Assembly: GCA_003170995.1 (NCBI GenBank)
Contig: PMXT01000026.1
Span: forward strand, 1 to 8,465
Reading direction: 5' to 3'
Length of the DNA stretch: 8,465 nucleotides
From: Actinomycetota bacterium
Lineage (GTDB): Bacteria > Actinomycetota > Thermoleophilia > Gaiellales > Gaiellaceae
The notes below the pieces were generated by a model. The model was not told where the DNA came from. It ran no database searches and saw nothing but the letters and a program-made list of their open reading frames with translations. Of the stretch, positions 1 through 6,885 are shown piece after piece. The first letter of the stretch is position 1. Each line of letters opens with the position of its first letter. The translations under genes were made by a program, and so were the position numbers.

Positions 1-1268
<1,268 letters not shown>

Positions 1269-1274
1269 GGCGAA

Positions 1275-1280
1275 AGGTTA
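1275..1280 (-). promoter_or_regulatory. Possible -10 box for a leaderless secA transcript
   Basis: The minus strand reads TAACCT here, matching the TANNNT form of actinobacterial -10 boxes. Exactly six bases separate it from the A of the secA ATG, so the start codon could be the first transcribed base. No Shine-Dalgarno sequence is visible, which fits a leaderless message. No good -35 box is found at 16-18 bases, so the support is positional only; secA may instead be read from an upstream promoter. Confidence 0.25.
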
Positions 1281-1302
1281 CAGGCGCCGCGTCAGCGCAC
1301 GC

Positions 1303-2232
1303 CTAGAGAAGATCGACCGAGACTTCCCAGACCGACTCGTCGATGTTCTCGAGCCTCAGTAGGCAGGGCGCCGACTCCTCCAGGATCGCCTCCACCTCTG
1401 CGGTGACCAGTTGATGGCTGCCGGCGTCCAGAACGGCCGTGCGCTGGCCGTCAGGAAGCGCGAAGACAACCAGTTCCTCGCCGTCCAGTCCGGGTAGCTC
1501 AACCGTCTCGATCTCGCTCGCCACCACAACGAAGCGACCCTCGTCCACGCGCAGGGCGCGCGCCCGGTAGGGAGCCTCGAGCCGACTCTCGACCGCATCG
1601 GCTAGGACGCCAAGGTCGCTGTCGCCCTCCTGCTCCTCGACGATCAAGAGCCGCTCGGGTAGTGCGACGAAAACCGCATAGTCGCCCGCGACATTCGGCG
1701 CCAGGAGGGATACGACGACGCCGCGGGACTCCTCGGCGCCCTCGTCCTCCTGTTCGGGCCCGGCCTCGGTGTCGGCCTCAGGCGCTTCGGGCGCCGGCTC
1801 GGTTGCCGGGCTCCCGCTCTGTCCCTCGAGCTCGGCTTGCCCGGAATCGAAGTCGAGAGGTTCGTTGATTTCATCCCAATCCGCACCCGAGCTCGAGTCG
1901 AACTCTTCCCAGCGTTCGCGAAGGCCACTCGCATCAATCGTCCGCTCGATTTCGCGCTCCAGTTTCGCCCGAGCGTCGGCGAGATGCCCATGCGTCCTTC
2001 GCCTTACGCGGTCGGTAAATCGACCGCCGCCTAGGCTCTCAGCTTTTGTTGCGTCCTTGGCCCGATTGGCAACCATTTGCAGGGCGCTGTTCATTCTCAG
2101 CCCGATGGCTCCGTTTGCCCGGAGAAAGGCGACTTTCTTCAGTCTGAGCTGCTCATCGTCCATGGCGGAAACGAGCTCCTCCGCGCTTTCGGGGTGCTTG
2201 TACAGCGGCTCGTCTTTATCTTCGGGTGGCAA
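1303..2232 (-). CDS. Unrecognised 309-residue protein; C-terminal half paralogous to the hpf-coupled gene
   Basis: I do not recognise a named family. Residues 1-110 are charged and probably helical. Residues 110-170 are acidic low complexity rich in E, D, P, A and G and look like a flexible linker. Residues about 184-309 form a compact alternating beta/alpha domain. That domain aligns with residues about 82-206 of the protein encoded at 2558-3178, sharing EGD, LA-(D/E)-A, PYRA (221-224 here) and the ending WE-x-x-V-x-x-L. No signal peptide, membrane segment or catalytic motif is seen, so it is probably cytoplasmic. The start is TTG at 2232, chosen because GAGAAAGG lies six bases upstream and an in-frame TAA closes the frame further upstream; the first in-frame ATG is codon 24. 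It lies 34 bases before secA and is probably co-transcribed with it. A link to hibernation or secretion would be guesswork. Confidence 0.85.
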   Translation of the reverse strand: MPPEDKDEPLYKHPESAEELVSAMDDEQLRLKKVAFLRANGAIGLRMNSALQMVANRAKDATKAESLGGGRFTDRVRRRTHGHLADARAKLEREIERTIDASGLRERWEEFDSSSGADWDEINEPLDFDSGQAELEGQSGSPATEPAPEAPEADTEAGPEQEDEGAEESRGVVVSLLAPNVAGDYAVFVALPERLLIVEEQEGDSDLGVLADAVESRLEAPYRARALRVDEGRFVVVASEIETVELPGLDGEELVVFALPDGQRTAVLDAGSHQLVTAEVEAILEESAPCLLRLENIDESVWEVSVDLL

Positions 2233-2238
2233 CTCGCG

Positions 2239-2246
2239 CCTTTCTC
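2239..2246 (-). promoter_or_regulatory. Ribosome binding site supporting a TTG start
   Basis: The minus strand reads GAGAAAGG here, six bases before the TTG at 2232-2230. This supports TTG over the later in-frame ATG (codon 24) as the start of the 309-residue protein. Confidence 0.5.
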
Positions 2247-2348
2247 TTTGCTTGCTCTCGATCAGAGCATGTTACGGCGTCGCGGTATGTGCCGGCGCCA
2301 GGCCTTCGCGATAGAGAACCGAGCTCCCAGTGTCTCGAGCCGCTGGAG

Positions 2349-2477
2349 TCAGAACCCGATAGTGGTGATCGGACGGCCTGCCGTCGCGGCCAGTGAGGTC
2401 GCCGGATCCGAGTCGCCGGCCCGCAGCCAGGCCATCGCCTCGTCGAATTCCTCGAAGACCCTGAGCTCGAGCTCCAT
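2349..2477 (-). CDS. Small ORF of 42 codons, hypothetical
   Basis: This short frame begins MELELRVFEEFDEAMAWLRAG and ends TTIGF. The first 20 residues form an amphipathic helix resembling the last helix of SpoIIAA-like/STAS proteins (the R-V-F-x-x-x-x-E-A-x-x-W-L pattern). It could therefore be a remnant of such a gene or an independent small protein; the resemblance is from memory and short. By my count, 36 of 42 third codon positions are G or C, as expected for coding sequence in this genome. An in-frame ATG two codons upstream (2483) is an alternative start. I prefer 2477 because a promoter-like TTGACT/AATACT pair would start transcription at about 2480-2477. No Shine-Dalgarno sequence is visible. 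It sits alone between the two paralogous hypothetical genes, 116 bases before the 309-residue gene. Confidence 0.4.
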   Translation of the reverse strand: MELELRVFEEFDEAMAWLRAGDSDPATSLAATAGRPITTIGF

Positions 2478-2486
2478 AGTCATAAA

Positions 2487-2515
2487 AGTATTGGCGCGCT
2501 ACGACGCTCAGTCAA
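2487..2515 (-). promoter_or_regulatory. Candidate sigma-70-type promoter
   Basis: On the minus strand, TTGACT (2515-2510) is followed by a 17-base spacer and AATACT (2492-2487). An overlapping TACTTT (2490-2485) is an alternative -10 box. The stretch 2480-2520 is markedly richer in A/T than its surroundings. Transcription would begin at about 2480-2477, at or just before an ATG, giving an almost leaderless small ORF. It would also read into the 309-residue gene and secA. The -35 box overlaps a terminator-like element of the upstream unit. Confidence 0.4.
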
Positions 2516-2536
2516 CAAAACCCGCGATCCGGTTTC
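2514..2536 (-). terminator. Possible weak intrinsic terminator after the hpf unit
   Basis: On the minus strand, AAACCG and CGGGTTT can pair around a GATCG loop with one bulged G, followed by TTTTGTT. It lies about 20 bases after the stop of the 206-residue gene, where the hpf unit should end. The stem is short, so termination would be inefficient. Confidence 0.3.
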
Positions 2537-2557
2537 CGTCCCCTACGAGCGCAGCCT

Positions 2558-3178
2558 CTACAACGAGCCGACCGTGATCTCCCATAGATCGTCTTCAATC
2601 CGTTCGGCACGGGCGAAGAAATCTTCCGAGGCATCCTTCCCGAGCTGCTCCAGCTCCGGCACGCTGCCGAACGACTTCCTGCCGTCCACGACCAACTCAC
2701 GCTCGTCGCCTCTGACCGTGAGCTCGATCTCGTCGCCTGCCGCCTGGAAGTGCCCGATCTCGATCGCTCGTGCCGATACCGCCCAGAGGTCACCCTCCTG
2801 GCGGATGCCGTAGGCACGGTAGGGCGGCTGGATCTGCAGCTCGATCGCCTCGGCGAGTGGAGTTACGTCGCCCTCGGGAAGTTGGGAATCCATCAAGATG
2901 TCGCCGTCCTCGACGACGACGAAGCCGAGCTCGTCGGAACCTGTCAGATCGGGCGCCTCGCCGGTGATGACCAGATCCCAGTCGCCACGGATGCGTGGAA
3001 CACCCGCGAAGGCGAGGCGGCCGTCATCGATATATGAGCCCGCGTAGGTCGAATCGAATGACACCGGCTCGGCGGGACGGTCGACGGCGTCCTCCTCGCC
3101 CGAGCCCGCAGTCACTCCCTCCGCCTCGCGGCGTAGCTGCTCGTGAACCGGCTCGTCGCGTCTCCAGGGCTTCTTCAC
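2558..3178 (-). CDS. Unrecognised 206-residue protein, translationally coupled to hpf
   Basis: I recognise no named family. The protein opens with a charged, basic stretch (KKPWRRDEP), then a low-complexity E/G/A-rich segment to about residue 40. A beta-rich domain follows (residues 45-206), with PYRA at 119-122 and the ending WEITVGSL. Residues 82-206 align with the C-terminal domain of the 309-residue protein encoded downstream, so the two are paralogues. There is no signal peptide, membrane helix or obvious active site. The start is GTG at 3178, whose GTGA overlaps the hpf stop TGA. Ribosomes finishing hpf could therefore reinitiate here, which points to co-expression with the hibernation factor. 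A possible terminator follows the stop. The function is unknown. Its coupling to hpf makes a ribosome- or stress-related role worth considering, but nothing in the protein itself shows one. Confidence 0.85.
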   Translation of the reverse strand: MKKPWRRDEPVHEQLRREAEGVTAGSGEEDAVDRPAEPVSFDSTYAGSYIDDGRLAFAGVPRIRGDWDLVITGEAPDLTGSDELGFVVVEDGDILMDSQLPEGDVTPLAEAIELQIQPPYRAYGIRQEGDLWAVSARAIEIGHFQAAGDEIELTVRGDERELVVDGRKSFGSVPELEQLGKDASEDFFARAERIEDDLWEITVGSL

Positions 3179-3744
3179 GGTTGCGGCTCGATCAGTCCAA
3201 AGTTGCCGTCACGGCGACGATACACGACCGCGACTTCGCCGGCCTCGCTGTTTCGGAAGACGAAGAAATCGTGGCCGATCAGCTCGAGCTGGAGAACCGC
3301 CTCCTCGGGCGTCATCGGCTTGACCGCGAACTGCTTCGTCTTCACGATCGCCGGCTCGGGCTCGCCCGGGATGACGGGGATGCCGCGTGTACGCTCGATC
3401 GCAACGTCCCGCGCTGGTCGCGGCCCCGAGTTGCCGTGCGGGTGGTGGTTACGGCGCCTGTTCTGGTAGCGCTTGGCCTGGCGCTCGAGCTTGCTGACCA
3501 GCTCGTCGATCGAGACGCGCCAGTCGGCGGAGCTCTCGCGAGCGCGTAGGGTCGGGCCCTTCGTCCAGATCGTCGCCTCGGCGACGTGATTGTCGGCGAT
3601 CGAGGGATTCTTCTCCAAGGAGAGCTCGAGCTCGACCTTGGTCGGATCGGCGAGATGGCGCTCGAGCTTGCCGAGCTTCTCCTCCGCATAACTGCGGATC
3701 GCGTCGTCCATCTCGACGTTCTTACCCTTGATCTGAAGCTGCAT
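3175..3744 (-). CDS. hpf: Ribosome hibernation promoting factor, long form
   Basis: Long-form HPF (RaiA/YvyD family) binds the 30S subunit in stationary phase and, through its C-terminal domain, pairs 70S ribosomes into inactive 100S dimers. The 189-residue protein shows the S30AE domain at residues 1-100, opening MQLQIKGKNVEM and containing SYAEEKLGKLERH. A linker with a histidine/arginine-rich patch (NRRRNHHPHG) follows. The C-terminal dimerisation domain covers about residues 132-189 (KQFAVKPMTPEEAVLQLELI, then FFVFRNSE and VVYRRRDGNFGLIEP). The ATG at 3744 is chosen because AAGGAG lies six bases upstream and the family motif begins there; the frame stays open for 51 more codons upstream, but that stretch looks non-coding. 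The stop overlaps the next gene (GTGA). The 256-base region before it probably carries a structured RNA. Length and both domains are normal for the family. Confidence 0.96.
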   Translation of the reverse strand: MQLQIKGKNVEMDDAIRSYAEEKLGKLERHLADPTKVELELSLEKNPSIADNHVAEATIWTKGPTLRARESSADWRVSIDELVSKLERQAKRYQNRRRNHHPHGNSGPRPARDVAIERTRGIPVIPGEPEPAIVKTKQFAVKPMTPEEAVLQLELIGHDFFVFRNSEAGEVAVVYRRRDGNFGLIEPQP

Positions 3745-3750
3745 CAGGCG

Positions 3751-3756
3751 CTCCTT
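3751..3756 (-). promoter_or_regulatory. Ribosome binding site that fixes the hpf start
   Basis: The minus strand reads AAGGAG here, six bases before the ATG at 3744. It is a strong Shine-Dalgarno match and supports that ATG over any start in the open frame further upstream. Confidence 0.8.
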
Positions 3757-3805
3757 CGTCTCCGAGATGTGGCGGGCTCGTGACCCGTCCGATTCGTGCG
3801 CTCGT

Positions 3806-3993
3806 CCAGGAATGAGGACCCGCTGATCGCGTGCAACCAGGGGCGGGATGCGTCGTTCTGAGACGAGCTCAACGCGAGCGACCGCAGGCGGCCACAACTG
3901 ACACCGCCTGTGTGCGTCCGGGATGGGTATCGGGTCTTCGCTTGGAGCACTGGCCGCTAGTCCGGACGGTCGCTCGTCATCACTCTCACTCTA
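3806..3993 (-). ncRNA. Candidate structured RNA between comF and hpf (possibly raiA RNA)
   Basis: The transcribed strand can form three perfect helices meeting at one junction. P1 has 10 bp (3875-3884 with 3967-3976, arm CGAGCGACCG). P2 has 5 bp (3917-3921 with 3962-3966) and stacks on P1 with no unpaired base. P3 is a 7-bp hairpin (3885-3891 with 3904-3910), also directly abutting P1. Six bases (3911-3916) join P2 and P3. A possible closing helix of 7 bp with one G-U (3810-3816 with 3985-3991) would delimit an RNA of about 180 bases. The raiA RNA motif is known from Firmicutes and Actinobacteria and is named for its place beside raiA/hpf, often next to comFC, which is this position. I could not compare with its consensus, so the family name is an inference and the ends are approximate. 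A further hairpin at 3771-3790 (six pairs, one bulge) lies between this region and the hpf ribosome binding site. Confidence 0.5.
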
Positions 3994-4000
3994 CCCTGCT

Positions 4001-4675
4001 CTAGCGTTCTCGAACAGCCCTCGCTAGGGCTACCACCTCGACGCGCCGGCAACCGACCTTACGAAGCGCGCTCGCGCAGGCCGAAGTGGTGGCACCGCTC
4101 GTATAGACGTCGTCGATCAGACAGATGTTGATGGGCGGCCGGGCACCTGAAAAAGTCACGAAGGCGCCCGCGACGTTTCGGCTCCGCTCGGAAAGAGCCA
4201 GACCGCGCTGGCGCCTCGGCGAGCCCACACGCTCGAGCAACGGCACGAACGGCAGTTCCCAGATGCGCGCCAGCTCGAGCGCCAGTGCTCGAGCTGGGTG
4301 GAAACCGCGACTAAGTGCTCGTTCGTGCTGCGCCGGCACGCAGGTCAGCGCCTTTACCTGCGGAGGTGGAATCGTCTCGCTGACGAGCTCGGCCAACACG
4401 GCAGCCAAGCGTCGCAGACCACGCTCCTTCCAGGCCCCGACCAGGCTTGGAACGGCGCCCGCGTAGAGAAGCGCCGAGCGGGCACTGGCGAAGGCAATTC
4501 GGCGCCCGGAGCACTCCAAGCAGCGAGCAACCGGCCAGGCAGTCGGCGCTCCGCAGCGCTCACAGAGCGGGCCGCAAAGTCGTGGTAGGCGCTCGCGGCA
4601 GCGCTCGCAAAGCTCGTTTCCGGGCTCTCCGCAGGCTGCGCAGCGCAAGGGGAAGAGAAGCTCGAGCAGGGACAC
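4001..4675 (-). CDS. comF: ComF family phosphoribosyltransferase-like protein
   Basis: ComF/ComFC proteins combine an N-terminal zinc-binding region with a type I phosphoribosyltransferase fold. In naturally transformable bacteria they help take single-stranded DNA into the cytoplasm; elsewhere their role is unclear. In this 224-residue protein the cysteine pairs C12-x2-C15, C23-x2-C26, C38-x2-C41 and C52-x2-C55 form the zinc-ribbon part. ALSRGFHPA at 120-128 is typical ComF sequence, and the PRPP-binding loop ICLIDDVYTSGATT is at 184-197 with both aspartates present. The start is GTG at 4675 and gives the usual N-terminus (LLELLFPLRCAACG); only a weak GTGAG precedes it. It lies 53 bases after the nucleotidyltransferase gene, and that gap contains a small hairpin. 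No other competence gene is visible, so DNA uptake cannot be inferred from this window. The comF-hpf-secA order is seen in other actinobacteria. Confidence 0.93.
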   Translation of the reverse strand: MSLLELLFPLRCAACGEPGNELCERCRERLPRLCGPLCERCGAPTAWPVARCLECSGRRIAFASARSALLYAGAVPSLVGAWKERGLRRLAAVLAELVSETIPPPQVKALTCVPAQHERALSRGFHPARALALELARIWELPFVPLLERVGSPRRQRGLALSERSRNVAGAFVTFSGARPPINICLIDDVYTSGATTSACASALRKVGCRRVEVVALARAVRER

Positions 4676-4700
4676 AGACTCACGCTAGAGCACAGGATGT

Positions 4701-4717
4701 GTCGGCTTTGTGCCGAC
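4701..4717 (-). other. Intercistronic hairpin before comF
   Basis: A perfect 6-bp stem (GTCGGC and GCCGAC on the minus strand) with a 5-base ACAAA loop lies 12 bases after the nucleotidyltransferase stop. No T-run follows, so it is not a classical terminator; it could be an mRNA-stability or weak termination element. Confidence 0.35.
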
Positions 4718-4728
4718 TTCGTGCCGGG

Positions 4729-5502
4729 TCAGACAAGGTCGAGGCGTTTGCGCATGATCTCGTCGGCAGCGCGAAGCTGCTCTCGATCGCCGATGTCGAG
4801 CCAGAACCCATCGAAGGCGAAGCCGTAGACAGGCTCGCGCGAGTACAACCAAGCGAGGAAGTTGCCGGGCTGATCGTGTGAGTTGCCCGCGGCAAGGTAA
4901 TCGGCGACCAGCGCGATGTGCTCGCCGGCGAACACATAGGCGGCGGTAGCGATCAGGTCGCTCGGTGGGCGCGACGGTTTCTCGACGAAGTCGAGCACCC
5001 GTCCGTTCTCGCTCAGCACGGCGACCCCATAAAAAGAGAGGATCTGACTGCTGGGACAGCGCTGCACGGCGACGCAGCTCACTGCGGCGCCTTCGTGGAT
5101 CTCCCTGCGTGAGCGCCAAAACTCGACCTGAGCGCCAAGCGAGAAGTCGAACAGGTTGTCACCGGCGACGACAAGCAGGTCCTCACCCTCAAGACCCGCC
5201 CGCTCGATCACGAGCCGTATATCGCCGATCGCTCCCAGGCGCTCCTCGTTGCAGCGCGTGCCGTCGTCGTGCACGAGCGGGCGCAAGCGGCCCGCGCGAG
5301 CTTTCGCCCAGCGCTCGAGGTCGGCAGCGAAGCGCGCATTCGAGATCACGTGCAGTTCGTCGACGTCAGCGGCCTCGTCGATCCGGTCGCAGACGTAGTC
5401 GAGCATCGGCCGGCCGGCAAGCTCGAGCAGCGCCTTCGCCGTGTCGTCGGTCAGAGGTCGCAGACGGGTCGCATACCCGGCTGCCAAGACAAGCGCCTTC
5501 AT
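4729..5502 (-). CDS. Sugar-1-phosphate nucleotidyltransferase
   Basis: Members of this NTP_transferase family join a nucleoside triphosphate to a sugar 1-phosphate, giving a nucleotide sugar for cell-surface glycans, and act in the cytoplasm. The 257-residue protein has the nucleotide-binding start LAAGYATRLRPLT (6-18) with K23 in the TAKALLEL segment, RLGAIGDI (88-95), the metal-binding AGDN (113-116), EKP (174-176) and the FWLDIGD segment (233-239) near the C-terminus. No second domain such as the GlmU acyltransferase is present. The overall form resembles glucose-1-phosphate thymidylyltransferase-like enzymes, but neither the base (dTTP, UTP, GTP or CTP) nor the sugar can be read from the sequence. 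ATG at 5502 is preceded by GAAGGA nine bases upstream. The gene follows ahcY by 48 bases and precedes comF, so it is probably in the same transcript. It shares only the family core with the enzyme at 7462-8166. Confidence 0.88.
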   Translation of the reverse strand: MKALVLAAGYATRLRPLTDDTAKALLELAGRPMLDYVCDRIDEAADVDELHVISNARFAADLERWAKARAGRLRPLVHDDGTRCNEERLGAIGDIRLVIERAGLEGEDLLVVAGDNLFDFSLGAQVEFWRSRREIHEGAAVSCVAVQRCPSSQILSFYGVAVLSENGRVLDFVEKPSRPPSDLIATAAYVFAGEHIALVADYLAAGNSHDQPGNFLAWLYSREPVYGFAFDGFWLDIGDREQLRAADEIMRKRLDLV

Positions 5503-5521
5503 CTCTCTAGATCCTTCGCTC

Positions 5522-5547
5522 GACCGCGGCGTCGTCCTGCGCCGGTC
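5522..5547 (-). other. Intercistronic hairpin after ahcY
   Basis: On the minus strand, GACCGGCG and CGCC-GC-GGTC form an 8-bp stem with a 2-base bulge and 8-base loop, starting three bases after the ahcY TAG. An in-frame TAA follows that TAG directly, giving tandem stops. No T-run follows the hairpin, so read-through to the next gene is likely. Confidence 0.3.
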
Positions 5548-5550
5548 TTA

Positions 5551-6816
5551 CTACGTTCCTTCACTCCAGCTCGAGAGGTAGCGCTCCTGCTCCTCCGTCA
5601 GCCGATCGATATCGACGCCCATCGTCTCCAGCTTGAGGCGCGCGATCTCCTTGTCGATCGGCTCGGGCACGGCGTAGACCTTGTGCTCGAGCTTGCTCTT
5701 GTTCTCGACCGCGTACTCGGACGCGAGCGCCTGGTTGGCGAAGGACATATCCATCACCTGCGCGGGGTGCCCTTCGGCAGCCGAGAGGTTTACCAGGCGC
5801 CCCTCGGCGAGCAGGTAGACGCGGCGACCGTCGGCGAACTCGAACTCCTCCACGAACTGGCGAGCCTCCCGCGTGCTGCGGGCGCGCTCCCTGATCGCCG
5901 GGATGTCTATCTCGACGTTGAAGTGACCCGAATTGGCCAGGATGGCTCCGTCGCGCATGCGATCGACGTGCTCAGCGGTGATGACGCTCTTGTCGCCCGT
6001 CGCCGTTATGAAGACTTCGCCTATCTCGGCCGCACGCGCCATCGGTAGAACCTCGTAGCCATCCATGACCGCCTCGATCGCCTTCAGTGGATCGACCTCG
6101 GTGACGATCACGTGCGAGCCCATCCCCTTGGCGCGCATGGCGATCCCGCGCCCGCACCAGCCGTAGCCGGCCACGACCACCTTGCGCCCGGCCAGAAGGA
6201 CGTTGGTTGCGCGCAGAACGCCGTCGATCGTCGACTGGCCCGTGCCATAGCGGTTATCGAACAGGTGCTTGGTCAGCGCCGCGTTGACGGCGATGATCGG
6301 ATAGGCGAGCTTGCCCTCGGCCTCGAGCGCCTTCAGCCGGATCACGCCGGTCGTCGTCTCCTCGGTGCCGGCGATCACCTCCGAGAGCTGCTCGGGGCGC
6401 TTGCCGTGCAGGAAGCTGATCACGTCGGCGCCGTCGTCCATCGTCAGCTCGGGGTGTGTATCGCAGGCGGCCTCGATGTGGGTGTAGTAAGTCTCGTTGT
6501 CTTCGCCCTTGATCGCGTAGGTCGAGATTCCGTAGGTGTCCACGAGCGCAGCGGCGACGTCGTCCTGCGTCGAGAGCGGATTGGAGGCGCAGAGCGCAAT
6601 CGAGGCGCCACCGGCCTTGAGCGTGCGCATCAGATTGGCGGTCTCGGTGGTCACGTGGAGGCAGGCCGCGATGCGCTTTCCCTCGAGCGGGCGCTCGCGT
6701 TCGAAGCGCTCGCGTATGGCCCGGAGCACCGGCATCTCCCGTTCGGCCCACTCGATCCTGCGCACACCCTCGGCGGCTTGGCCGAGATCCTTCACGTCAT
6801 GGCCTACGTTGGTCAA
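5551..6816 (-). CDS. ahcY: S-adenosylhomocysteine hydrolase (adenosylhomocysteinase), short type
   Basis: This NAD-dependent enzyme reversibly splits S-adenosylhomocysteine into homocysteine and adenosine in the cytoplasm, removing the product that inhibits methyltransferases. The expected catalytic residues are present: H54 in HVTTETA, D128 in MDDGAD, E153 in EETTTG, K183 and D187 in [11 protein letters not shown], and H298 in NSGHFN. The NAD loop is GYGWCGRG (217-224), and [20 protein letters not shown] lies at 343-362. At 421 residues it matches the short Thermotoga/archaeal type. It lacks the internal insertion and the lysine/tyrosine-ending tail of the roughly 495-residue mycobacterial type, ending instead [12 protein letters not shown]. 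The start is TTG at 6816, chosen because AAGGGGAG lies four bases upstream; no early in-frame ATG exists. The cupin gene ends 69 bases upstream, and that leader can fold around the start site. Some short-type archaeal enzymes prefer inosylhomocysteine, so the substrate should not be assumed without testing. Confidence 0.95.
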   Translation of the reverse strand: MTNVGHDVKDLGQAAEGVRRIEWAEREMPVLRAIRERFERERPLEGKRIAACLHVTTETANLMRTLKAGGASIALCASNPLSTQDDVAAALVDTYGISTYAIKGEDNETYYTHIEAACDTHPELTMDDGADVISFLHGKRPEQLSEVIAGTEETTTGVIRLKALEAEGKLAYPIIAVNAALTKHLFDNRYGTGQSTIDGVLRATNVLLAGRKVVVAGYGWCGRGIAMRAKGMGSHVIVTEVDPLKAIEAVMDGYEVLPMARAAEIGEVFITATGDKSVITAEHVDRMRDGAILANSGHFNVEIDIPAIRERARSTREARQFVEEFEFADGRRVYLLAEGRLVNLSAAEGHPAQVMDMSFANQALASEYAVENKSKLEHKVYAVPEPIDKEIARLKLETMGVDIDRLTEEQERYLSSWSEGT

Positions 6817-6847
6817 CTTGCTCCCCTTTCCGACTCGTGATCAAGTT
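6815..6847 (-). promoter_or_regulatory. Inverted repeat enclosing the ahcY ribosome binding site and start
   Basis: On the minus strand, AACTTG (6847-6842) is perfectly complementary to CAAGTT (6820-6815), which contains the first two bases of the TTG start. The 21-base loop holds the Shine-Dalgarno sequence (6829-6821). Folding would hide the start codon and limit initiation. Whether it forms in the cell is unknown. Confidence 0.4.
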
Positions 6848-6853
6848 TTTTCA

Positions 6854-6878
6854 GGGCCGATCGAGTGCGACTCGGCCC
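6854..6878 (-). promoter_or_regulatory. Stem-loop in the cupin-ahcY spacer with alternative pairing
   Basis: A 7-bp stem (GGGCCGA with TCGGCCC) has an 11-base loop. Within it, CGAGT and ACTCG (6862-6866 with 6870-6874) can form a competing inner stem. A second copy of the seven bases CGACTCG occurs at 6831-6837 beside the ribosome binding site and could compete for the same partner. The run after the stem on the minus strand is A-rich rather than T-rich, so this is not a standard terminator. Confidence 0.35.
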
Positions 6879-6885
6879 GGCGCTA

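Noticed and set aside
2077..2577. Plus-strand ORF of 166 codons spanning the spacer between the two hypothetical genes
   Set aside because: It overlaps the ends of both hypothetical genes, is rich in S, R and A of shadow type, and has no ribosome binding site or domain; the minus strand has the better coding signal.
3143..3549. Overlapping plus-strand ORFs opposite hpf
   Set aside because: Low-complexity R/L/V-rich shadow translations opposite a secure hpf gene.
3745..3897. 51-codon N-terminal extension of hpf (open frame upstream of 3744)
   Set aside because: The family starts at the MQLQIKG motif with AAGGAG six bases upstream; the extension has no family sequence and overlaps the predicted RNA structure.
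5269..6048. Long plus-strand ORF (259 codons) opposite the second nucleotidyltransferase and ahcY genes
   Set aside because: It is the mirror of well-conserved minus-strand genes in high-GC DNA; its translation shows no family motif and crosses a clear gene boundary.
6112..6840. Plus-strand ORF of 242 codons opposite ahcY
   Set aside because: Antisense shadow of ahcY caused by GC-biased codon positions; no recognisable protein features.
6841..6878. Hairpin plus homopolymer run before ahcY read as a Rho-independent terminator
   Set aside because: On the minus strand the stem is followed by A residues, and on the plus strand the T-run precedes the stem, so it has the wrong polarity in both directions.
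6817..6885. Known SAH riboswitch upstream of ahcY
   Set aside because: The position is right, but I see no match to the conserved core as I remember it; only generic stems are present.
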